Both the position numbers and the translations under genes were made by a program. This document shows positions 37,903 to 46,958 of a stretch of 54,814 nt of DNA, in pieces; position 1 is the stretch's first letter; every line of letters begins with the position of its first letter. Source of the stretch: Mastigamoeba balamuthi (Eukaryota; Evosea; Mastigamoebida; Mastigamoebidae); NCBI GenBank assembly GCA_902651635.1, contig CACRSC010000004.1, positions 615,701-670,514 of the forward strand. The letters are read 5' to 3'. Under the pieces are notes generated by a model. That model had not been told where the DNA came from, ran no database searches, and saw nothing but the letters and a program-made list of their open reading frames with translations.

Positions 37903-40601
37903 CTACTCTGTCTTGGACGAGAGACCGAAGTTGTCAGCGTCGGTCAGCAGACGTTTGTAGTTGTCGTATCTCTCCGACACCCATGCCGAGTCGTCGAGCA
38001 CGGTTTGGACAGCAGTCCCCGCATCCTCCGAGCATTTCTCGAGCCGTTTCTAGTGTCTAATTGAGTCCCAACGTCGCGCACTTTGGGCGAAGGTACCAGA
38101 ACGCTGTTAATCAGGATCGACTTGTAGTGCTCGAGCCTGTGGAAGAGGAAGGCTCGCTGATTGCACATTTTGCCGACCCTGAACTGCACTGTCGTCGGAG
38201 CAGCCGATTCCTTGTTAGCGCGTGACTCGAGGTATCCGGTGATATCTCCCTGCCACAGCGACTCCGGATCATACTCGGGACCGTACAACGTGATGGTGAA
38301 CCCCGCCGAGTGCTTCCCCCTTTTGCACGCTTGGCAAGGGTCGTCGGCAATTTCGCCCTTCCTCGACTGACAAACAGTCCTGCAAGGAACGCTGAGCATA
38401 AACAAGACGGACAATACCCACTTGAACGTCGGGAAGGCAATAAGTCCCTTGAGAAAGTCCTGGTTCCACGCCGAGCTGGTGATAACACATTCCTTCTTCG
38501 TGAGGAGCTCGCGCTCTATCTTCTGAACGCCTGGCAAGAAGTACGATCCTACAACAAGTGGTCAGATGTGGTCCTGAACCGTAGTTTGATGCTTACGGTG
38601 TTCCTCCCCGCCATCAGCAGCAAGCGAGTCGATGAAGTCCCGATCGGCGCACGCGCTGGCAATGAACTGCAGGTAGACGTCGAACGCTTGCCGCAGCGTG
38701 TAGAGCAACGGGGCCGAGATGTCGCCACGGCGACCTCCTGCCGTGATCAGCAGCGGCACGGTCTTGCTCTTGCCCTCCTTGCACAAGGCTGCCGAGCTCG
38801 GAGGGCTCTGGCCACCCTCATCCTCGCTCTCCGACTCTGCCGAGCTCTGGTGGTCGTCGACAATGAAGCTGCTTGTACTGTGCAATGCAGGGCTGATCGA
38901 TCCGCTGGCCTCTGGCGAGGTAAGGTCGAGGGGGAAAGGCTCCTCTTTCTTCTTCCTCTCGCTTGCAGTAGGAGCCGGCATCTCTTCCACGGGAGGGAGC
39001 AACTCTGGTAGACAATGTCAGACCATAAAGCAGGGCGCGATTCGCATGCCGTCAGGGCCAAAGAGCCTCGTCTTTGGGAGCTGGGACAGCAGCGGCGTGA
39101 TCTTGGACTGGAAGAACACGGGCTTCTGGGGCGAAAGCTCCTGCTTGGGCTGCGCGGACAGCTTCTGTACCACTGCCATCTGTGCAAGGATCTAGGGTAA
39201 GCTCCGGCAGCACACAGGGAGGCATACCCTTGGTGGTGCCCCGCTCTCTGCCTGCTCGATCCACGACATCAGAGTCCCCTGCTTCTTCCTGTTGAGAAGC
39301 CTCTGGCTCGACGACAGCGCCGACGTCTTGCCAGGAGAGGACGGGACCACCACGACTGCCGCAGCGGCGTCTGCAGCATCCGCGTCTGGCGCCTTGGGAG
39401 ACCCCACCTCGTTGGACGAGGCACCGCTGTCCAGTGGCAGTATCCTCGGGGGCGGGGGCGACGACGGCGCCTTGGGCCCACGCGCCAGCCTCCTCAGCGG
39501 GGATGCCGTCTCCTCCGAGTCCGACAGGTCCACGCGCGCCCGCTTGGCGAGCGGAGTCCCGGGCTCCTCGACGGCGTCCTCGGGGCACCTCTTCGCAGCA
39601 CGGACAGGGCCTGCGTCGTCGTCGTCGTCAGCACCCCCTGCTGGCACTCTGGTAGGCGCAGCGGCTTCTTCTTCCTCCGCGCCGTCCTCGTCGTCGCTGA
39701 GGAGCGCGGCCTTGAGCCTGTGCGCCTGTGCTCTCAGCAGCCTGCTCGACGGCGAGCGCGAAGACGAGGGCGCCTGGCTCGACGCCGGGGGCTGGGCCGG
39801 CGGCGGCCTCGGCCCCTTGCCGGCAGCCGCGAGGGCCTTGGCCAACGACTCGTAGACCGTGCCCCGTGCCGAGCCCACGGCCGCGGCCTCGCGGCAGTAG
39901 TACACGTCCTGCGGGAACGACTTGCGCCGAGCGAACTCCGCGAGGTCCTCGACGACGACCTTGCGGTCCACGTCCGACGCCCGCAGCGTCGCGAACGACG
40001 CCGCCGTGGCCCCCGCCACGAGCTCCGCCGACCCGTGGTACGGCATCGTCTCCGGGGCCCCGTGCCCCGCCCCGGGCCTCAGCATCATCCTCGCCTCGGC
40101 CACCATCGCCCCGCTGCCCTTCTCCTCCCACATCTGCGTCAGCTGCACGACTGGCGCACGCAGAGGCGGCCCTGGTCGGTTTCGGTTCGCGCTCGGGAGG
40201 GTGCCCTGGGGAGGCCCCGGGGGCGCTGCGCACTCGCGGGGCGGCCGCAGGGGCCGAGGGCGCAGAGGGCGTCGTCGGCACTCGGCCGCACAGAGACGAA
40301 GTCGCCGACGTGGAACGTCCACTCGCCACGCGAGAACGAGTGGTACGACTTGCCTCCCGCCGTGTCGATGCCGCTCGCGGGCCCTGGCGGGGCGCGGCGC
40401 GGCGTGTCAGTCCCCAGTGCCGTATTTCGCGCCCGGGTTTTTGCGTGTTCTGGGATTTGAACGGAGAGACGCGAGAGACGGCGCACACACCGCTCCAACG
40501 GCACTCGGGGGCTTTCGACTGCGCGTAGGGTCAATGAGAGGTCGAGCGGACAACGCTGGCGTGCGCACCTCCTGGCTGTCCGGGACACACAAGACGTCCA
40601 T
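37903..40601 (-). CDS. BAH-domain and DUF4211 chromatin protein
   Basis: Starts MDVLCVPDSQE at 40601 and has at least seven introns, some near the 5' end not resolved. The N-terminal third is a BAH domain (WTFHVGDFVSVRPSADD, then VAEARMMLRP and RKSFPQDVYYCREAA). A long acidic Ser/Pro linker carries basic clusters and KKQGTLMSWI, which resembles a PCNA-interacting PIP box. The C-terminus is a DUF4211 domain: FDVYLQFIASACADRDFIDS, VITSSAWNQDFLKGLIAFP, DDPCQACKRGKHSAGFTITL, and after removal of the last 53-nt intron TVLDDSAWVSERYDNYKRLL. BAH domains bind nucleosomes or histone marks and DUF4211 occurs in chromatin factors. One intron (39049-39005) needs a GC donor. Head-to-head with the METTL18-like gene. 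Confidence 0.85.
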
Positions 40602-40697
40602 GCGAAGGAGAGAATTATGAGAGGATTCCTCCCCAGATTCCTGGAACAAGATATCAGTATCATGATTCACTCAGCACTCGAGTCAAATCCTGCGGGC
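40602..40697. promoter_or_regulatory. Compact bidirectional promoter with near-palindromic GATATC/GATACT core
   Basis: The start codons of the BAH-DUF4211 gene (40601, -) and METTL18-like gene (40698, +) are 96 bp apart. In the middle, GATATCAGTATC (40650-40661) reads GATACTGATATC on the other strand, so each strand carries the recurrent GATATC-like element 35-50 nt upstream of its own ATG. This would be a minimal divergent promoter. Confidence 0.5.
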
Positions 40698-41629
40698 ATG
40701 TCGTCAGTGACAGAGGTGTTGGCGCTGAGCGGCGCGCCGCCCAAGAAGACCGAGACGGTGAAGCTGTCCACGGGCCTCGAGCTGCGCAAGTACGTGTCCG
40801 ACCGCGGGCACGTCGCGCGCAACTGCCCCGCGGACCTGACGTCGCTGGTGGCGCGCTCGGACATCGTGCCCGGCCGCTACGAGGGCGGCTTCAAGATGTG
40901 GGAGTGCGCGCTCGACCTGGCGGGCGTCGCGGCCGCCATCCCCAGGGAGGACCTCGAGCAGAGCGACGTGCTCGAGGTCGGGTGCGGGCACGGGATGGCC
41001 GGCATCGCTGCGCTGTGCTGCGGTGCACGTTCAGTGCACTTCGCTGATTTCGTATGACGTTTAACCCCTCTCTCTTTGGCGAGATTCTGGAATCCTAATT
41101 ATGCCTGCGCGGAAAAACCAGAACGCCGAGGTGCTGTCTTCGCTGACGATGCACAATGTCGCTGCCAACTGCGGCCAGGAAACAATTGATTCGCACAAAG
41201 CGAGGTTCTTCAGCGGCGATTGGGCTGATCTCGCTGTGCGCCGTATATCCATCTTTGGGCTCCCTTTTTTGCATCGCAACTCAATTGAGATTGGCCCAAC
41301 AGACCCACCTCGCGGGGCTGGGGCTCAAGTACGACATCATCATGGGGTCGGACACGCTGTACGCGGCGGAGTCGCACCAGAAGCTGCACGATCTTGTCAA
41401 GGGGCTGCTCAAACCTGGCGGCAGCGCGTGAGTGCGCAATCAATTGATTACACCTCATCTTCGCTGCAGGTATTTCGCCGCTCGCAAGTACTACTTCGGC
41501 GTCGGCGGCGGGACCGTTTCGTTCGAGGAGGTCGTCAGTGCCGGCGGTGCGATGACGTGCGAGTCGCACGCTCGCTTCGCCACCAAGTCCGGCGTCGAGA
41601 GAGAGGTCATCCGTCTGCGTTTGAAGTGA
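40698..41629 (+). CDS. METTL18-like protein-histidine methyltransferase
   Basis: Four exons (40698-41051, 41122-41235, 41303-41427, 41470-41629) encode 250 residues. SDIVPGRYEGGFKMWECALDL followed by VLEVGCGHGMAGIAALCCGA and VHFADFN is the METTL18/Hpm1 arrangement: the IPGxYEGGxKxWEC lead-in, then SAM motif I and the acidic loop. YDIIMGSDTLYA is the post-II substrate region, and ARKYYFGVGGG is typical of the family. In yeast and human these enzymes methylate a histidine of ribosomal protein RPL3, affecting translation. Introns are 70, 67 and 42 nt. Shares a 96-bp divergent upstream region with BAH-DUF4211. Confidence 0.9.
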
Positions 41630-41643
41630 AATACAACGCCACG

Positions 41644-41653
41644 AAGATATTTT
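41644..41653 (+). promoter_or_regulatory. AAGATATTTT element upstream of the 41.7-kb gene
   Basis: AAGATATTTT lies about 60 nt upstream of the ATG at 41713. A second pyrimidine-rich TTATCTCTCG lies about 20 nt upstream, a pairing also seen before the TBC gene (GTGTATCTCTC) and the BROMI gene (CACTATCTCC). Confidence 0.4.
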
Positions 41654-41712
41654 CCCCTTGGCGCTCTTTTTGTCCAGCGCTAGATTTTGTTATCTCTCGC
41701 CGTGTAGGCGCG

Positions 41713-43095
41713 ATGGATGTCGTGGCGTCGCCGCTCGACGCCTCTGACGCGTTCTCTGTCAAGACCGACCTCGTCAACTCGACCGAGGGCGAGAGCTTCG
41801 ACCTGAGCTCCGCGACGCTGCTCGAGTGGCTCTCGCCCGCGAGCAGCACAGGCGCCGTCGTGTGGGACCTGCTCGCCGACGTCCCCGACTTCTGCGACCG
41901 CGCGCGCGTCTCAAAGCTCTGGGCCATCCACAGGACAGGCTCGGAGGTGCGCTCCCCGTGCTGTCCTCCCCCCTCCCTGCGCGGGGCGGCGTTTGTACTG
42001 ACCTGCAGGATGCGGGGGTCTCTCGTCTGCGCTGCCGACAGTTCACTCCGTCGCGCGGGGACCCGCCGCTGGTCGCGTGCCTCTCCGTGTCGTTCAAGAC
42101 CGTCCTGCCGTTCGTCGCCACTGGCAAGTACCCTCAGGGCCCTCAGGGCGGGTGCCCGTCGCAGCCGCCCGAGGGCGAGAAAGCGGCAGCAGCAGCTGCG
42201 CGCACAGTGAGAACGCACAGCCACATGTCCGAGGCGCTGCGGCACAGGAGGCGCCTACGCGAGGCAAAGCGCAAGGCGCCGCCGAAGCGGAGGTCTGTGC
42301 TGTGCACGTTTGGCCTCGTCTGCGCGCTGCAGGCGTCCGCCGTCTCGATTGCCAGCAGCGTCCCCGCCGTGGGGGCGTCGTACGACTCGGCCCCTGGCAG
42401 CCTCACCCCGCTGTTCCTCGCCCTCATCGAGGTGCACCCCGCCGTCGGTACAGGCTCCTCGCCCGTTCGCCACGATGGCCTGCCGCGCTGACCAGGCTCT
42501 CGCGGCAGAGTGGGACCGGCTGCTCTCGCCCCTCGAGTGCGAGGTGCTGCTCAGCGAGGCCGACTTCGGACTGTTCCGGAAGCACTTCGTGGTGTCGGTG
42601 CCGTCGTGCGCTTCGCACACGCGCGGCTGGGTGTCGCGGCTGTGCGCTTGGATCCGCTCCCGCCTGTCGGAGCTGTCGCTCAGCGACAAGGACCTCTTCA
42701 TCGGGATAGACAGTTGAGCCACGAGCACATTGTTGCCCCCAGCAACTCTCACGTGCGGCGATCAGAGTCGGGCACAGGGCTCACCGCGCAGGCCTACACG
42801 CTCAACGACGCCCTGCAACGAGACCCGCGCGTCGTCGCCGATTGGAAGCCTGAACTCGTCCAGATTGACGAGTACGAGTCGACGTTGCCCGATGACCAAG
42901 TCCGTTCCCTTCTTTTTTTATGTATGCACGTTCACTGCTGACAATGTGTCGGTGGTTGAGAAGGCACCAGTCAAGGACATGGAGGTGGTCCCGCAGTTCT
43001 CCCCGGCGCGAGAAGAGGAGGAGTACGACATGAATGAGGCGGCTGCCGGATTTCAGTCGTTGCTGTACTTCCTGGCCAGCGTGAAGCCTAACTAG
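41713..43095 (+). CDS. Unknown conserved-looking protein
   Basis: Five exons (41713-41946, 42009-42443, 42496-42712, 42766-42899, 42961-43095) splice in phase to 384 residues. I recognise no family. Visible features are an acidic N-terminus, FKTVLPFVATGKYPQGPQGG, a basic patch (HRRRLREAKRKAPPKRRS), then a mostly hydrophobic stretch from CTFGLVCALQASAVSIASSV to LTPLFLALIEVHPA that could be a buried core or a membrane segment. The C-terminal part is helical (LSPLECEVLLSEADFGLFRK) with an acidic end. The even phase bookkeeping across four introns supports a functional gene. Confidence 0.65.
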
Positions 43096-43174
43096 ATCGA
43101 TTGATTATGAACCCCCAACCGGAATAACGACTGTATGGAACCGCGGCAGAACTCCTGTGGGAAAAATCTTTCCG

Positions 43175-43184
43175 GAAATATCTT
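43175..43184 (+). promoter_or_regulatory. GAAATATCTT element upstream of the two-TM protein
   Basis: GAAATATCTT lies about 48 nt upstream of the ATG at 43233, nearly identical to the element upstream of ALIX. Confidence 0.45.
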
Positions 43185-43232
43185 ATCACGGGAAATCCAA
43201 CCGATTCACAACTGCCGGGGCGGTGGCTACTG

Positions 43233-44001
43233 ATGGCTGAGGAAACATCAGTGCTCACGGACAACGGCGCCAACCTGTCGTTCCCCCTTCGCTTCGACGT
43301 GGAGGACACGGGGTTCGCCATACCGCCCCACATCGATCTCCCGCAGGTGTGCTCGCGCCCCTCTGTGCCACCGCGTCGGCTCCTCCCAGCCCCCCTCTCG
43401 TCGTGGGCTCTGCCCACCCTCCCCCATCGCGATAGGGAATCCGGGAGGAGCTCGAGACCACTGTCAACCAGGCGCGCGACATCTACCAGAGCGCTCGCGT
43501 GGCCTGCCTCCACTACGCGCTCATCCCCTCTGTCTTTGTCTGTGCGCTTGTCCTCTCTCTCTCCCTGGCGACGGCCTCGGCCTCTGGCACCGCACAGCGT
43601 GTCGGGCACTGCTGACCGGTCTGCGAGCTCGCAGGCATGTGCGTGTGCGTGGGCCTGGGCATCCTCATCAGAGAGAAGACTGTGCGAAGTTCGCCCCGAT
43701 GGGGTGGGCCACCTGCCGGTTTAATTCCGAATTTATTATCAGAGGGACCGCCGCGTCAAGCACTTCCTGCAGCGCCGCAACGAGCGGCTCTTCCACTCGG
43801 CCGGCTTCCACCTGCGTCTGTCCGTGAGGGACGGCGTGTGGGTACTGCTTGCTCCCTTGCAGCTAGCTGTCTGCCGGCGGCCGGTCTGACAGAGGAACGA
43901 AACCCGCGCAGATTGTTGTCGACAGGACGCAGTCGGACACTGACGACGACCCCGTTCTTCCCGACCTCTCCGTTGCTGAGCACATCCCCCAGCAGCCCTG
44001 A
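43233..44001 (+). CDS. Small two-TM membrane protein of unknown function
   Basis: Five exons (43233-43346, 43436-43598, 43635-43681, 43743-43841, 43912-44001) encode 170 residues. The N-terminal 60 residues are soluble and end in a short helix (EELETTVNQARDIYQSAR). Two adjacent hydrophobic segments follow, HYALIPSVFVCALVLSLSLA and MCVCVGLGILI, forming a hairpin. A basic stretch (REKTRDRRVKHFLQRRNERL) comes next, then an acidic C-terminus. Both termini would face the same side. No family recognised. The 36-nt intron at 43599-43634 is short but contains a CTGAC site and keeps phase. Confidence 0.65.
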
Positions 44002-44058
44002 CTGTAACTTCCCTTGTTTATTCCCACCGATGCAGGCCGGTAGCCTGTGCTGCCGTCT

Positions 44059-45086
44059 TCAACGGGGCGAGTGCTCGCCGGGGCCCGCCGGGGCGCCTGG
44101 GGGAGGGTGGAAGTCCGCCTGCTGGCCCCTGACGAGGCCGTTGGCCAGGAGCTGCGTGAAGGCCTGCGAGATGGGCTTGGAGGTGGTCATCTCGAAGAAG
44201 AACGACGGCAGCACCGACTCGAGGGCCGGGAACACGTCGTAGACGTCCTGCGCCTTGGTGACCTTTTCGTGGATGAAGAGGGCGTCGAAGAGGAACGCGG
44301 GGCACTTGGCCAGGTAGGCGTGGTCCTCGGGCGACTTCATCGTGGGCACCACGCTTGTGCGTCCGTACAGCAGGATGCAGCGGTACAGGTACTGCGTGTT
44401 CTCTGGCGACAGCTGCCGCTCAGCCCACTGCGGGACCTTCTCGCGCCTGGGGGAGGCGGGGAGGGAGCTCCGTGAGCGAGGAAGCCCTCGTGTGGCTCTT
44501 GGGTAGGGCTGGACGAACACCCTGCGGAAGACAGACGAGATGTCGCAGGTCGGTATCTCGGCCTCGGCTGGCGCGAGCATGTCGATCTTCGAGAGCACGG
44601 CGTTGGGGTCGGCAGTCAGCTCGCACAGCTGCAGCGCAAGGGGGAGTCAGTGTACGCGCCCTTTGCCCGGCGCAGGAAGCCAGGGAGGCACGCGCACCCA
44701 GTACGCCTGAGTGGCCAGGCAGAGGATCTGAAAGGCCGTCAGTTGAGGGGGCACAAGGGCAAGCGTGGACGAACGCCAAACTCGGTGAGGGGGCTCAGGA
44801 GCTTCTTCGTGTTCACGTATATCTTCATGAGCTCGCGGAGCGTTTCGATTCGCGTGACCTTTTTGCTGTTCGTCGGAGAGTACGTGAGCAGAGGGACGGC
44901 CAACGCCGCGGCTCTGGGGAGAAAGGCGCACCCGTGGAAGACCCAGACCTTGTTGAACTCGGGCGAGGTGTCCACGCAGAAGATCTAGGAGTGGAGAGCG
45001 CGTGGGTCAGTGGGCCGGGGTGAGCGGGCGGCGAGTACGATGCGCTCCGGCGGGACAAAGGGCGCGAGCATCTTCGTGGTCGCCAT
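44059..45086 (-). CDS. MERIT40/BABAM1-like BRISC and BRCA1-A complex subunit
   Basis: Exons 45086-45039, 44984-44775, 44727-44698 and 44628-44059 encode 285 residues (about 260 if an in-frame 75-nt GT-AG segment near 44.5 kb is also spliced out). The fold is VWA-like: ERIIFCVDTSPEFNKVWVF, then TRIETLRELMKIYVNTKKLL, FGILCLATQAYWLCELTADP, LYRCILLYGRTSVVP and CPAFLFDALFIHEKV. This order matches MERIT40 (BABAM1), which scaffolds the BRCC36 Lys63-deubiquitinase complexes BRISC and BRCA1-A. In MERIT40 the VWA metal-binding residues are not essential. Closely convergent with the two-TM protein gene. Confidence 0.8.
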
Positions 45087-45611
45087 TCGGGGATGTGTTT
45101 GAAATTATCTCGTGATATTTGGCCAAAAATCTAGCCAATCAAATATCGCCGGCTTGTGATTGACAGGCCGGAACAAACGCCTCTGCAGCGGACTGCGTTG
45201 TTGTCTGCTGTGCCCTGCAGCTTCCGAGAAGCGCTATGCACACGGGGCACTGCGAGCTGCGTGGGACGAGGCTGGGGAGTCCGCATATCTGCCGATTCCT
45301 GTTTGAACCGCTGGGCTGGAAGACGACGGGCACGATCTCCCGACCCCGAGCCCCGTGCAGCTCGAGGTGACACCCGCGTCGAGTGTGCAAAACGAGCGGG
45401 CACGCTGGGCTGCGAACGGGCACGAGTTGGAATCAGGAGCGCGCGTATCTCAACTGGCGGGTGGACGCATTCAAATTTTCAAACATTCGAAAGTTGGCGC
45501 GGTGCCCATTGGTTTCATCACCAGACCTTAAAGCAAACCGAAGGGTTCGGGTGGATCCCAAGCGCAAGGACCGACACTGCGCGTGCATACACGGGCCGCG
45601 ACGCGTGCCAG
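45087..45611. other. Intergenic region upstream of MERIT40 and the 45.6-kb gene
   Basis: About 525 bp between divergent genes. A minus-strand AAATATCACG (45111-45120) lies 25-35 nt upstream of the MERIT40 ATG and matches the recurrent element. No clear match precedes the plus-strand gene and no other gene is seen. Confidence 0.4.
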
Positions 45612-46234
45612 ATGGCGACAACCACGATGACGGACACCACCGCAGCGCTCGGCTGCTGCGCGGCCACCGACGCCTGCGCCCTGAAGCCCTCGGCCGCCCC
45701 GCTCTCGCCGCGACGACAGCTCCGAACCTCGTACGTGCCGCGCAGCCCTCAACCCCCGCCCGCCCTCCCCGTGCGCGCGCCCCCGCGGCGTTGGCAGGGC
45801 GGAGAGCAGCTCCCCCCTTACTTGGATCGCACACACACACACGCACACACACAAGACGCCGCACAGACATAGAGACCAAACGTAATATTTATTTTCGCGC
45901 GGGGTTTTCAAACCTGAGCAGAGGCGAGCGGAGGGTGCTGGCGCCCAAGATGGCGTGGAAGCGCGCCCACAAGCGAGAGCAGGCGCTGTGCGACGCCGTG
46001 GAGCAGCAGAAAGAGAACGCAGGCGCCAACTCGTCGACATCAGCAGAGGGCCGCGCCGACCAGCACCGCGCACGGGCCGAGTCCAACGAGGCGGGCCCGA
46101 AGAAGCGCAGGAGCACGTGGCCGTGCCCCCAGGAGGCGCTGCCCAAGCGCCTGCAGCTCACGAGGCTCGCGCCTGGCGGCCGCTTGCCAGCATACCCCGA
46201 CGTCTCAAGAACACTGGTGTACATTTTCCCCTGA
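45612..46234 (+). CDS. Unknown small basic protein
   Basis: Exon 1 (45612-45730) and exon 2 (45922-46234) join across a 191-nt intron to give about 143 residues. The intron contains a CA-dinucleotide run. Exon 1 is Thr/Ala-rich and ends LSPRRQLRTS. Exon 2 has KMAWKRAHKREQALCDAVEQ, EQQKENAG (a KEN tripeptide) and GPKKRRSTW, a possible nuclear localisation signal. The last codons could be intronic (a GTGTAC donor lies just before the stop), so the true C-terminus is uncertain. No family recognised. Confidence 0.45.
45830..45853. repeat. CA dinucleotide repeat
   Basis: A short ACACACAC run with one G interruption, inside the intron of the gene at 45612. Confidence 0.9.
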
Positions 46235-46958
46235 ACAGCCGTCTGTCTCACCTGCCACACGTTCTGCCGTCGCCGCACGCGCTCCCGAGGGTCCGGAGGG
46301 GGCCAACTGCGCGTCCCGTGGGCATTGCGATTATTTTCCCTCCGACCCCCGGCTCGCGGGGCCCTCCTTGCGATTGCCGGGTTGGCGCCAAATTCAAAGT
46401 ATAACACTGTTCGCTTACACGCAAGCTTTCGGAACCCGCCCCTGGCTGTTTGCCCTCTCTGCCGCTGCTCGCGCGCGACTGCGCGCCCGGGGGTCCGCCG
46501 AGCGCAAGCCGACGGTGCTTAGAGGGGGTATGTTCCTGCAGCAGGGTCTTTATGCCTCAAAACCGAGTCGGAGGGGTTGTTTTTTCCGGTTTCAGTTCAT
46601 CTTTGGTATTCCCACAGCCCTGTCCCCATGCATCGGATAAGAATGTAAGCGTGCAATGCCGCCGAGTGCAGGAGCGCTCTCGAGGGATGACCCGCCTCGG
46701 CGAATCTCCCGATCTTCCTCGAGGAGATATTCCAGCCCCGTGAGTATCACACAGTCTGAGGGCACAAATGGCGCCAAGCAGTGGAGAACCCCGTTTCTGG
46801 TCGGTGAAGCACAGGAGCGAGGAGCAACCAGATAACATGCCCTTGGTCCGCGGCAACACTGCCGCAGGGCCTCGTAGGAGACACTCTTTTCCAAAAGGCG
46901 TACGACACGATTCAAACCTAGTCAACGCTCTCTTGTTGCCGCCCAATTGCATTGGCGA
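46235..46958. other. Intergenic region, no supported gene
   Basis: About 720 bp between the small basic protein gene and the 3' end of the BROMI homologue. Frames on both strands up to about 130 codons exist but have no domain, no codon bias like the neighbours and no splice pattern. Confidence 0.4.

Noticed and set aside
40430-40460. Possible tRNA B-box (minus-strand CGTTCAAATCCC)
   Set aside because: It lies within the 5' part of the BAH-DUF4211 gene and no cloverleaf can be drawn around it.
46592-46915. Minus-strand ORF of 107 codons between the small basic protein and BROMI genes
   Set aside because: Mixed composition without family features. The BROMI homologue already ends at a plausible C-terminus at 46959.
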